DNA of 15,930 bases from URNF01 sp045638005 (GCA_045638005.1 JAZUAN010000035.1:1-15930), one strand, 5' to 3'. Counted from the first letter of the stretch, positions 6,701 to 13,878 are shown. Made by a program: numbers and translations. The notes: generated by a model not told the origin, from the sequence alone.

Positions 6701-6861
6701 GGTGACAAGATTCGAACCTGTCACGCCTGACAAGTAATAATTTTCCGTTTTTCTTGCCTCATCGTTTGTAATACGGCAGTATTACTGCACTCTTCGGCTT
6801 CGCCTCTCCGAAAAATTTTTAGTTTGTCAGGTCGAAGAGTTTCTCTTCGAGTCTTGTCACC
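6701..6861. repeat. 161-bp tRNA-like inverted-repeat element
   Basis: The ends are inverted repeats: GGTGACAAGATTCGAA (6701-6716) and TTCGAGTCTTGTCACC (6846-6861) match at 15 of 16 positions. A second inner pair is CCTGACAA (6726-6733) and TTGTCAGG (6824-6831). Further hairpins are TCGAAGAG/CTCTTCGA (6832-6850) and GCAGTA-T-TACTGC near 6776-6788. The left end resembles a tRNA T-arm: 6701-6720 agrees with 453-472 of tRNA-Pro at 18 of 20 bases. The right end overlaps the stop codon of the DUF4830 gene. It encodes no protein and resembles a miniature inverted-repeat element or a tRNA-derived palindrome. Confidence 0.6.
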
Positions 6862-7291
6862 TTAATATTTCCGGCACACCGTTTACGGTAATATCGCCGG
6901 CAATGATTGTATCTTTATACATGTATAAATGTGCGGTTGCAGCGCCGCTCCCGTGGTTTTTCACCGTGTAGGTGCGGTATTTCACTCGTTTGCCGAGATA
7001 GGGGGTGAGATCCTTTCCGGCTTTTTGCAGCAGTGCATTATAAGCGGAAAGGGTCTCATCCGGCTCATCCGGTAAACGGATTTCCCGCACGTCCCCGCCT
7101 GTGACCTCATATCCCAACGCTCGCAGATATGCGGCACCGTCTTCGGCAGTGGCGGCGGCTTGCGGTGCAGCCGTATCGGTAGTTTTCTGCGGCGTGAAAG
7201 CCAATGTCAGCACAATGGCGAGTAGCAGAAAAGCGCACACGACAGCCCAAAAAAGTTGCTTTTTGGTTGTTTTATAAGAAAATACGAACAT
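6857..7291 (-). CDS. DUF4830 membrane-anchored protein
   Basis: A 144-residue protein starting at ATG 7291 behind AAGGGG; a GTG nine bases earlier overlaps that site and is less likely. Residues 1-10 are followed by a single membrane helix (about 13-34, LFWAVVCAFLLLAIVLTLAF), then a short linker and an extracytoplasmic domain. The domain pattern (YLRALGYEV, then REIRLPDEPDETLSAYNALL, L-TPYLGKRVKYRTYTV and IIAGDITVNG) matches DUF4830, a small Clostridia family of unknown function. It lies 52 nt after asnB on the same strand with no strong terminator between, so it may belong to the ispD-asnB unit. Its TGA stop lies within the right arm of the tRNA-like element, suggesting that the last residues are element-derived. 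Confidence 0.75.
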   Translation of the reverse strand: MFVFSYKTTKKQLFWAVVCAFLLLAIVLTLAFTPQKTTDTAAPQAAATAEDGAAYLRALGYEVTGGDVREIRLPDEPDETLSAYNALLQKAGKDLTPYLGKRVKYRTYTVKNHGSGAATAHLYMYKDTIIAGDITVNGVPEILR

Positions 7292-7343
7292 GTGCAGCAC
7301 CCCTTATATGATTGTATCCATATATATGAGGGCGCACGGACGA

Positions 7344-9170
7344 TTATGCGGAGAAATAGACGCCGTACCAGGTGAGGAACATGTATACCGTCCAGATCTT
7401 GCGACTGTTATCTTTCTTGCCCGCAAAATGGGCGTCCAACAGCTTGACCAATTCCTTCGTGTTAAAGAACTGTTCTGCGTGCTCGGAGGTGAATGCCGCC
7501 TTGACGATATCGTAATATTTCTGCTGTTTGAGCCACACGCGAATCGGCACGGGGAAGCCGAGCTTCGGTTTGCTCGCCGAACTTTCGGGAATATGCCGCA
7601 TAGCGGCAAGGCGCATGGCATATTTGGTGGTGCCGCCGCCGATGCGATGTTTGACAGGAATGCGGGACGCTACTTCAAACACCTTTTTGTCCAGGAACGG
7701 CACGCGCAGTTCGAGAGAATGCGCCATGCTCATGCGGTCGGCTTTGAGCAGAATATCACCGACCATCCAACGATTGATGTCCAGGTATTGCATGCGGGTG
7801 ACATCGTCCTGCCCCTTGGTCTTCTCATAATATTCCGCTGTATAGTCCATGGGGGAGGTGGCGGGAATGGTTTTGAGCAGCTTCGCCTTTTCCTTTTTGG
7901 TGAACATATTGGCGTTGCCGATAAACCGTTCTTCGAGGGTTTTGGAACCGCGGATGATGAACGATTTGCCCTTTACATCCGGCAACAGAGATACAAGTCC
8001 CGCCGCCGCTTTGCGCAAAAAGCGGGGGAGTTTTTGATATTTCGCCAGCGAGAAAGGCTCGTGGTAGATGCGGTAGGCGCCGAACAATTCGTCGGCGCCC
8101 TCGCCCGACAGCACCACCTTGACATGCTCCGCCGCCAATTTGGAAACGAAATACAGCGCAATGCAGGCAGGGTCGGCGAGCGGTTGATCGAGATAATACT
8201 GTACCTGCGGCAAAGACTCCCAATATTCGTCTTCGGATATGATGTGCACGAAATGGTTAATACCCACCTCTTTGGCGAGGTCGGCCGCATAGGTGCTTTC
8301 GTTATAATGCCCGCCGTTATCAAAGCCGACGGTAAACGCCTTTTGCCCGCCGAAATAGGAGGCGACAAAGCTGGAATCCACGCCGCTCGACAAGAAACAA
8401 CCAACCTCTACGTCACTGATGCGGTGCGCTTCCACCGAGTCGGTGAACACCTTATCAATCGCGTCCACCGCCTCGTCAAGGGTCATATTCTCATCGGGAG
8501 CAAACATCGGATCCCAGTAGCGGGATACGGTCACCTCACCGCCCTTAAACCACAGGAAATGTGCGGGGGGCAGGCAGAAAATGTCTTTAAAGAAGGTTTC
8601 ATTCGGCACCGAATACTGGAACGAGAGATATTTATCAAGTGCTGCCTCGTTGAATTCTTTTTTTACATCGGGGTGGCAGAGAATGGATTTGATTTCCGAG
8701 CCGTATACCAATCGGCCGTCTGAAAGGCGGGTATAATGCATCGGCTTGATACCAAAATAGTCGCGCGCGATAAACAGATCATGGGTATGGACATTCCAAA
8801 TGGCAAAGCCGAACATACCGCGCAGTTTCGGCAGTAATTTTTCGCCCCATTCTTCAAAGCCGTGCAACAAAACCTCACTGTCGCTCATGGTAGCAAAGAC
8901 GTGTCCCGCCGCCAGCAACTCTTCTCGCAGATCGCGATAGTTGTAGATCTCACCGTTGAAGGTCAGCACAAGCGATTTATCCTCGTTGTAGAGCGGCTGG
9001 TGCCCTGCTTCAAGGTCGATGATGCTCAAACGGCGAAAGCCCATGGCGATACCGTCATCGACGTAATAGCCATCCGAATCGGGACCGCGATGGGTGATCT
9101 TTTCGGTCATTTGTTTTAAAAAGGTTTCTCTATCGGTGAGTTCACCGGTGAAACCACAAAATCCGCACAT
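7344..9170 (-). CDS. asnB: Asparagine synthetase, glutamine-hydrolysing
   Basis: A 608-residue protein, the usual AsnB length. The mature N-terminal Cys2 (MCGFCGFTG) is the class II amidotransferase nucleophile; RGPD near 28-31, NGEIYN (72-77) and SDSE around Asp97 are the glutamine-site motifs. The C-terminal synthetase domain has the pyrophosphate loop SSGVDSS at 261-267 and LSGEGADELFGAY further on. It makes asparagine from aspartate, glutamine and ATP in the cytoplasm. The start at 9170 is fixed by AGGAGTG, which lies inside the last codons of ispD; only 3 nt separate the two genes. Asparagine synthetase homologues also occur in surface-polymer loci, but the full motif set favours the biosynthetic enzyme. 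Confidence 0.96.
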   Translation of the reverse strand: MCGFCGFTGELTDRETFLKQMTEKITHRGPDSDGYYVDDGIAMGFRRLSIIDLEAGHQPLYNEDKSLVLTFNGEIYNYRDLREELLAAGHVFATMSDSEVLLHGFEEWGEKLLPKLRGMFGFAIWNVHTHDLFIARDYFGIKPMHYTRLSDGRLVYGSEIKSILCHPDVKKEFNEAALDKYLSFQYSVPNETFFKDIFCLPPAHFLWFKGGEVTVSRYWDPMFAPDENMTLDEAVDAIDKVFTDSVEAHRISDVEVGCFLSSGVDSSFVASYFGGQKAFTVGFDNGGHYNESTYAADLAKEVGINHFVHIISEDEYWESLPQVQYYLDQPLADPACIALYFVSKLAAEHVKVVLSGEGADELFGAYRIYHEPFSLAKYQKLPRFLRKAAAGLVSLLPDVKGKSFIIRGSKTLEERFIGNANMFTKKEKAKLLKTIPATSPMDYTAEYYEKTKGQDDVTRMQYLDINRWMVGDILLKADRMSMAHSLELRVPFLDKKVFEVASRIPVKHRIGGGTTKYAMRLAAMRHIPESSASKPKLGFPVPIRVWLKQQKYYDIVKAAFTSEHAEQFFNTKELVKLLDAHFAGKKDNSRKIWTVYMFLTWYGVYFSA

Positions 9171-9173
9171 AGT

Positions 9174-9848
9174 TTACACTCCTAATAACGCGCTTGCGAG
9201 GGTAAGATCCTCCGGCGTGGTGATTTTCAAGTTTTCGTAACTGCCTTCTACCAGTTTGACCGGCTTGCCCGCTGCCTCAAACAGCTGACAGTCATCGGTA
9301 AGATCCAGTCCTGCCGCTTTGGCGGCGGCGAAGGCGACTTTGTACTGCTTTACGTCAAACACCTGCGGTGTCTGCACCTGCCATAACGTACTGCGCGCAG
9401 GGGTCGCGGCGACAAAACCGTTCTCATCCACCACCTTGATGGTATCTTTGACCGGCATTGCCGCGGCAGCGGCACCGTGCGCTGTTGCTGCTTTTATGAC
9501 GCGGGTGATAATGGTGGGGGTGACAAGCGGTCTCGCGCCGTCATGCACCGCGATCATGTCGGTATCGGCAGGGAGGGAGAGCAGGCTGTTTTCAGCCGAT
9601 TGTTGACGAGTGGCGCCGCCCTCGCAGATACCGCACAGCTTGGTGATGCCGTTCTCTGCGCATAACCGTTCAAAAAACGGCTTGTCCGCTGCGCGGGCAA
9701 CAAGGAGAATCGCATCTACGGGGTCGGTATTCTGAAACGCTTTAAGCGTATGCAAAATAACCGGTTTTCCGCGTAAATCGGCGGTCATTTTGGAAAATCC
9801 CATGCGTGTGGAATTTCCTGCCGCTAAAATGACGGCAACTGTTTTCAA
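9174..9848 (-). CDS. ispD: 2-C-methyl-D-erythritol 4-phosphate cytidylyltransferase
   Basis: A 224-residue IspD if TTG 9848 is the start. AAGGAGG lies 7 nt upstream of TTG, whereas the alternative GTG at 9857 overlaps that site. The protein has the CTP-binding LAAGNSTRMG near its N-terminus, AVHDGARPLV in the middle, and the family end DLTDDCQLFEAAGKPVKLVE then SYENLKITTPEDL. It joins CTP to methylerythritol phosphate in the MEP isoprenoid pathway. It is the first gene of a unit with asnB, and its own last codons carry the asnB ribosome binding site, so translational coupling is likely. The promoter is at 9877-9904. Length and motifs are normal. Confidence 0.95.
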   Translation of the reverse strand: MKTVAVILAAGNSTRMGFSKMTADLRGKPVILHTLKAFQNTDPVDAILLVARAADKPFFERLCAENGITKLCGICEGGATRQQSAENSLLSLPADTDMIAVHDGARPLVTPTIITRVIKAATAHGAAAAAMPVKDTIKVVDENGFVAATPARSTLWQVQTPQVFDVKQYKVAFAAAKAAGLDLTDDCQLFEAAGKPVKLVEGSYENLKITTPEDLTLASALLGV

Positions 9849-9876
9849 ACGGCTCACCTCCTTAGAAATTTCGACG

Positions 9877-9904
9877 ATTATATATCAGTATACGCCATTT
9901 CCAA
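9877..9904 (-). promoter_or_regulatory. Promoter of ispD-asnB
   Basis: On the minus strand TTGGAA (9899-9904) and TATAAT (9877-9882) are 16 nt apart. The leader would be about 20 nt and contains AAGGAGG. A second TATACT lies between the boxes but has no good -35. Confidence 0.65.
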
Positions 9905-9954
9905 CAAAAAAGCAAACAGTTTTCTGTACAATGCTCAAAAAAGAAAACAAGGGG

Positions 9955-9983
9955 TTGTTTTTGAGGGATGCGGATGCTATACC
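9955..9983 (+). promoter_or_regulatory. Possible promoter of the isomerase-like gene
   Basis: TTGTTT (9955-9960) and TATACC (9978-9983) are 17 nt apart, with three and four matches to consensus. The leader of about 40 nt contains GTGC/GCAC arms and ends in AAGGAGAGG. Confidence 0.4.
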
Positions 9984-10030
9984 GAGCACAAAAAGTGCGG
10001 TTCCCATGCACGTATTAAGGAGAGGTTTTT

Positions 10031-10699
10031 ATGATTAAAGAACTCGGTTTACAGTTGTATTCCATTCGTGACCATCTGAACACCTACGATGAGACGTACG
10101 AAGCGTTGAAAGCCATCAAGGAGATGGGCTACACCGTGGTGCAGACCGCGGGCATGAAGATCTCGGCAGAGGAATTGGAAGAGATCACCAAAGAAGTCGG
10201 CACCACCAATATCGGCATCGGCGGCTTCTTCGGCAAAGATGCGGCGGAAGTAAAGGCTTTGATTGAAAAGGTCAACGCGTTCGCGGACATCATCTACGAG
10301 CATGGGTTCAAATTTACCTATCATAACCACGATCATGAGTTTATGAAGATGGATGGCAAGACTATAATGGATATGTTGGTAGAAGGTCTTGATCCCGTTA
10401 AAGTGTCCTTCTGTCTGGATACCCATTGGGTACAGCGCGGCGGCGGTGATGTGTGCAGTTGGATTGAAAAACTGGCAGGCCGTATCGATATTCTGCATCT
10501 GAAGGATACGACCGTTCGTCCCGGTCGCGTGCCTTATTATTGCGAGATCGGCGAAGGCAATATGGATTTTGATAAGATCATTGCGACGGCGGAAAAGGTC
10601 GGCGTTAAACATTACGTGGTCGAGAAGGACGATTGCCCCGGTGAGCCCCTTGACAGCGTAAGAAAGAGCGCCGACTACATTAAAGGGCGTTATATGTAA
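10031..10699 (+). CDS. Sugar phosphate isomerase/epimerase-like TIM barrel, probably internally deleted
   Basis: A 222-residue protein at ATG 10031 behind AAGGAG. It begins MIKELGLQLYSIRDHLN and has the xylose-isomerase-like barrel motifs TYHNHDHEF (97-104), SFCLDTHWVQ (126-135), DILHLKD (153-159) and HYVVEKDD late. His98/His100, Asp130, His156 and the late Glu are candidate metal ligands. Family members usually have 240-290 residues. The text jumps from SAEELEEITKEVG (45-57) directly to TTNIGIGGFFG (58-68). In relatives these are separated by a strand and helix of about 40 residues that end in a leucine-Gly before TTNIGIGG. An in-frame deletion near 10201 is therefore inferred. Without that barrel segment activity is doubtful, though frame and signals are intact. 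Substrate unknown. Confidence 0.8.
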   Translation: MIKELGLQLYSIRDHLNTYDETYEALKAIKEMGYTVVQTAGMKISAEELEEITKEVGTTNIGIGGFFGKDAAEVKALIEKVNAFADIIYEHGFKFTYHNHDHEFMKMDGKTIMDMLVEGLDPVKVSFCLDTHWVQRGGGDVCSWIEKLAGRIDILHLKDTTVRPGRVPYYCEIGEGNMDFDKIIATAEKVGVKHYVVEKDDCPGEPLDSVRKSADYIKGRYM

Positions 10700-10723
10700 T
10701 TCGTCGGAATTTTAAAAAAGTGC

Positions 10724-10752
10724 TTTACAAATCGCGAAACGTGTGATATAGT
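10724..10752 (+). promoter_or_regulatory. Promoter of rpsO
   Basis: TTTACA (10724-10729) and TATAGT (10747-10752) are separated by 17 nt and each differs from consensus at one position. The start near 10759 gives a leader of about 115 nt. Confidence 0.8.
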
Positions 10753-10758
10753 ATGAAG

Positions 10759-10874
10759 GCTGCCGTAGAAACGGCGGCGCGATCCGATCACTCGGTCCGC
10801 GGCGTCTGCCCGTATGGGATTCACCACGACCCGGCACTGACGTGATACGGAAATATTAAAAGAGGTGAAAGACT
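10759..10874 (+). promoter_or_regulatory. Structured rpsO leader, candidate S15 autoregulatory RNA
   Basis: Successive hairpins can be drawn: GCTGCCGT-AGAA-ACGGCGGC; then GCG and CCGA pairing with TCGG and CGC around a TCAC loop with a 2x2 internal loop; then either CCGTAT with ATACGG, or CGTC-TGCC with GGCA and GACG. The last two are mutually exclusive. S15 is known to repress its own mRNA through leader structures in several bacteria. No T-run precedes the start codon, so any control is more likely on translation than on termination. This is inference from base pairing by eye. Confidence 0.45.
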
Positions 10875-11141
10875 ATGATGTTACCCGAAGAGAAAACCGC
10901 GATCATGAAAGAGTATGCTACTCATGAAGGCGACACCGGTTCTCCGGAAGTCCAGATCGCAGTGCTGACCAAGCGCATTAAGGACCTGACCGAGCACCTG
11001 AAAGTGCACAAGAAAGACCACCACTCCAACCGTGGCCTGCTGAAAATGGTCGGTCATCGCCGCAACCTGCTCGAGTACCTGAAGAGAAAAGATATCAATC
11101 GGTACCGTGCTATCGTTGAGAAGCTGGGTCTGCGCAAGTAA
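10875..11141 (+). CDS. rpsO: 30S ribosomal protein S15
   Basis: An 88-residue S15 of normal length. Conserved blocks are EGDTGSPEVQIAVLTKRI (18-35), HLKVHKKDHHSNRGLL (41-56), and GHRRNLLEYLKRKD (60-73). S15 binds 16S rRNA helix 22 and nucleates assembly of the 30S platform. Start ATG 10875 has AGAGGTG upstream; a second ATG follows at once. It has its own strong promoter and is followed by pnp, the classical rpsO-pnp order. Confidence 0.98.
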   Translation: MMLPEEKTAIMKEYATHEGDTGSPEVQIAVLTKRIKDLTEHLKVHKKDHHSNRGLLKMVGHRRNLLEYLKRKDINRYRAIVEKLGLRK

Positions 11142-11152
11142 TTTGTAACATT

Positions 11153-11183
11153 GAGGCAGGTGGAAAACAGTTCCACCTGCCTC
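11153..11183 (+). terminator. Perfect 13-bp hairpin after rpsO
   Basis: GAGGCAGGTGGAA (11153-11165) and TTCCACCTGCCTC (11171-11183) pair fully around AACAG. No T-run follows (TCGTTGC), so it is a weak terminator at best. It more likely protects the 3' end of rpsO mRNA or gives partial termination before pnp. Confidence 0.5.
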
Positions 11184-11224
11184 TCGTTGCATAGCAAAAC
11201 CTTTATTTATCACTTCATCCATCG

Positions 11225-11308
11225 CGAAGGAAGGCGGATTTAGCAGTGAAACGAGCGTTGAAACGGTCGTTTCAGCGTTGGTTTTATTGCTAAAAACCGT
11301 GACCTTCG
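11225..11308 (+). promoter_or_regulatory. Long hairpin in the pnp leader
   Basis: CGAAGG (11225-11230) pairs with CCTTCG (11303-11308). After an internal loop, 11239-11252 pairs fully with 11281-11294, and 11254-11264 pairs with 11269-11279 around a GGTC loop. Pairing is continuous apart from G-T wobbles. The hairpin ends about 18 nt before the AAGGAGG of pnp. Enterobacterial pnp mRNA carries a comparable leader duplex that RNase III cuts to permit PNPase autoregulation; a similar role here is an inference. Confidence 0.6.
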
Positions 11309-11339
11309 TAGAAATATAATTTTTTAAGGAGGCATTTTT

Positions 11340-13532
11340 ATGTTCGACAACTACAGAGTATTCGAAACCACCCTCGCCGGCCGTCCGCTCAAGGTGGAAA
11401 CCGGCAAAATGGCACAGCTGTCCAGCGGTTCCTGCATGGTCCGCTACGGCGAAACTTCCATCCTTTGTAACGTGACCGCTTCCGCGAAACCCCGTGAGGG
11501 CGTGGATTTCTTCCCGCTTTCGGTGGACTACGAAGAGAAGCACTATTCCGTGGGCAGAATTCCCGGCTCCTTCCAGCGCCGTGAAGCGCGTCCCAGCGAG
11601 AAGGCGATCCTCACCTCCCGTGTGATCGACCGCCCCATCCGCCCCTTGTTCCCCAAAGATATGCGCAACGATGTTTCCATCGTGTGTACCGTGATGTCGG
11701 TTGACCCCGATTGCGCACCGGAAACCACCGCTATGATCGGTGCTTCCATCGCCATCGCCATCTCCGATATTCCGTGGGACGGCCCCATCTCCGGCGTTGT
11801 TGTCGGTATGGTGGACGGCAAATTCGTCATCAACCCGACTGCTGAAGAAGAAAAACGCTCCGAGATGCATGTGACCGTTGCGTCCACTGCTGACCTCGTT
11901 GCGATGATCGAAGCCGGCGCTAACGAGATCGACAATGACACCATGTTTGATGCCATCATGTTCGGTCACGAAGCCAACCAGGAGATCGTACGCTTCATCA
12001 ACAGCATCGTTGCCGAAATCGGCAAACCGAAATTCCCCTTCACCTCCAACGATCCCGCTCCGGAAATGTTCGAGGCGATCAAAGAGTTCGCGATCGAGAA
12101 AGTGCGTTATGCGCTGGATACCGACGACAAACTGGTGCGCGACGAGCGTTTGCTCCCCGTCTATGACGAAGTGCACGCGAAATTCGACGAAGTGTACCCC
12201 GAAGAAATCGGCAAGATCGACGAATGCTTGTACAAACTGCAGAAATACGTCGTGCGCCGCTGGTTGTTGGACGACGGCAAGCGTGTTGACGGCCGTGGTA
12301 TCAACGATATCCGTCCTTTGAACGCTGAGGTTTCCTTGCTACCCCGTGCACACGGTTCCGGTATGTTCACCCGTGGTCAGACTCAGGTTCTGACCGTTGC
12401 GACCCTCGGTTCCTCCGGCGATGCGCAGTTGCTGGACGGTCTGGACGACGAGACCGAGAAACGCTATATGCATCACTACAACTTCCCGTCCTACTCGGTC
12501 GGTGAGACTAAGCCTTCTCGTGGCCCTGGCCGTCGTGAAATCGGTCACGGTGCCCTCGCAGAGCGCGCTTTGGTGCCTGTGCTTCCCTCTGTGGAAGAGT
12601 TCCCCTACACCATCCGCCTCGTGAGTGAAGTGTTGTCCTCCAACGGTTCCACCTCTCAGGCTTCCATCTGTGGCTCTACCCTCGCTCTGATGGACGCGGG
12701 TGTGCCGATCAAAGCGCCTGTTGCCGGTATCTCCTGCGGTCTCGTGACCGAAGGCGACCGCTTCATGACCATGGTGGACATCCAGGGTCTGGAAGACTTC
12801 TTCGGCGATATGGACTTTAAAGTCGGCGGTACCAAAAAAGGTATCACCGCTATCCAGATGGACCTCAAAGTGCACGGTCTGACTCCCGCTATCATCCGTG
12901 AAGCGCTGGACAAGACCTACACCGCGCGTATGCATATCCTCGATGATGTCATGCTGCCCGTGATCGCGGAGCCGCGTGCCGAGTTGTCCAAATATGCACC
13001 CAAAATGCTCAGCACCAAGATCGACGTGGACAAGATCCGCGAGGTTATCGGTAAGGGCGGCAGCGTGATCCAGAAGATCCAGGCTGAATGCAACTGTAAG
13101 ATCGACATCGAAGAGGACGGCAGCGTGTTCATCTCCGCTCTCAACACCGAAGACGCGAAACGCGCTCTGATGGTGGTGGAGACTATCGCGAAAGATCCCG
13201 AGATCGGTGCTATCTACAAAGGTAAAGTTACCCGTTTGATGACCTTCGGTGCGTTTGTTGAAATCGCTCCCGGCAAAGAAGGTCTCGTGCACATCAGCCG
13301 CCTGGACGTCAAACGCGTTGACACCGTCGAAGACGTTGTCTCCGTGGGCGACGAAGTGATGGTCAAGGTGACCGAGATCGACGAACAGGGTCGTCTCAAC
13401 CTCTCCCGCCGCGATGCGCTCATCGAGGTGGAGGGTCTCGTGCCGGAGAACACCGTGTCCGATGCGCCTCGTGCGCCTCGTCGCGAAGGTGGTTTCCGCC
13501 GCGACCGTCGTGACCGCCGCCGCGAGGACTAA
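11340..13532 (+). CDS. pnp: Polyribonucleotide nucleotidyltransferase (PNPase)
   Basis: A 730-residue protein with full PNPase architecture: first RNase PH domain from residue 1, helical linker near 245-310, second RNase PH domain from RVDGRGI (about 315), KH domain about 555-615 with GKGG at 571-574, and S1 domain about 622-690. Catalytic Asp486 and Asp492 (LEDFFGDMDF) are present, as is GRREIGHGALAERAL. The C-terminal tail after 695 is Arg/Asp-rich (RRDRRDRRRED), probably an RNA- or partner-binding extension. It degrades RNA 3' to 5' with phosphate and can add nucleotides. Start ATG 11340 follows AAGGAGG. It has a large leader hairpin and a strong terminator at 13565. Length is slightly above the usual 700, because of the tail. 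Confidence 0.98.
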   Translation: MFDNYRVFETTLAGRPLKVETGKMAQLSSGSCMVRYGETSILCNVTASAKPREGVDFFPLSVDYEEKHYSVGRIPGSFQRREARPSEKAILTSRVIDRPIRPLFPKDMRNDVSIVCTVMSVDPDCAPETTAMIGASIAIAISDIPWDGPISGVVVGMVDGKFVINPTAEEEKRSEMHVTVASTADLVAMIEAGANEIDNDTMFDAIMFGHEANQEIVRFINSIVAEIGKPKFPFTSNDPAPEMFEAIKEFAIEKVRYALDTDDKLVRDERLLPVYDEVHAKFDEVYPEEIGKIDECLYKLQKYVVRRWLLDDGKRVDGRGINDIRPLNAEVSLLPRAHGSGMFTRGQTQVLTVATLGSSGDAQLLDGLDDETEKRYMHHYNFPSYSVGETKPSRGPGRREIGHGALAERALVPVLPSVEEFPYTIRLVSEVLSSNGSTSQASICGSTLALMDAGVPIKAPVAGISCGLVTEGDRFMTMVDIQGLEDFFGDMDFKVGGTKKGITAIQMDLKVHGLTPAIIREALDKTYTARMHILDDVMLPVIAEPRAELSKYAPKMLSTKIDVDKIREVIGKGGSVIQKIQAECNCKIDIEEDGSVFISALNTEDAKRALMVVETIAKDPEIGAIYKGKVTRLMTFGAFVEIAPGKEGLVHISRLDVKRVDTVEDVVSVGDEVMVKVTEIDEQGRLNLSRRDALIEVEGLVPENTVSDAPRAPRREGGFRRDRRDRRRED

Positions 13533-13564
13533 GCTGTCATCGGCATTTACGATATAAACTGACT

Positions 13565-13596
13565 AAAAAAGCCGCTCCTTGGGGAGCGGCTTTTTT
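13565..13596 (+). terminator. Intrinsic terminator of pnp
   Basis: AAAAAAGCCGCTCC pairs with GGAGCGGCTTTTTT around TTGG. It lies 32 nt after the pnp stop codon and has long T-runs on both strands. Confidence 0.97.
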
Positions 13597-13639
13597 CTTG
13601 GATTGTGCGAAAAATGCACCACTTTTCCCGCTTAGATAA

Positions 13640-13846
13640 CCTCTCGGAATGTTGCGGATAGATGTTGCACGATATCACTTGTTTAGCGCGGCTTTTCTCC
13701 GAAGATTACACAGCTTTGCGCTCAAAGCCGTTAACCCGCGAGCGGCATTAAAACGGGTAAAAATGTTGCATCATATCCTGCTTTGCAAGCAACTGAAAGT
13801 GTCGGCAAAACGGCGGGTGTCGGGCACTCACAACCGCCCGCTTTTT
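13640..13846 (+). ncRNA. Candidate structured RNA ending in an orphan terminator
   Basis: This gene-free stretch holds several pairings: CGGCTTT/AAAGCCG (13689-13695 and 13724-13730), with a competing hairpin GCTTTG/CAAAGC; ACCCG/CGGGT (13734-13758); GTTGC/GCAAC (13765-13793). It ends with GCGGGTG/CGCCCGC (13813-13841) followed by five T residues. The pnp terminator already closes the upstream unit, and the next gene has its own promoter at 13879, so the second terminator has no assigned transcript. No convincing promoter was seen, and I do not recognise an RNA family. Boundaries are approximate. Confidence 0.3.
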
Positions 13847-13878
13847 CATTTCCAAATTTCTCCTTTTTCAAAAAGATG

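Noticed and set aside
7290..8723. 477-codon plus-strand frame opposite asnB
   Set aside because: Antisense shadow of a complete asnB; no family features or start signals.
10698..10713. Terminator after the isomerase-like gene
   Set aside because: The AATTC/GAATT stem is only 5 bp and AT-rich with a short T-run; too weak to call.
10881..12176. 431-codon minus-strand frame opposite rpsO and pnp
   Set aside because: Crosses two conserved plus-strand genes and their leader; a shadow caused by codon bias.
12339..13292. 317-codon minus-strand frame opposite pnp
   Set aside because: Shadow of the PNPase second core, KH and S1 domains.
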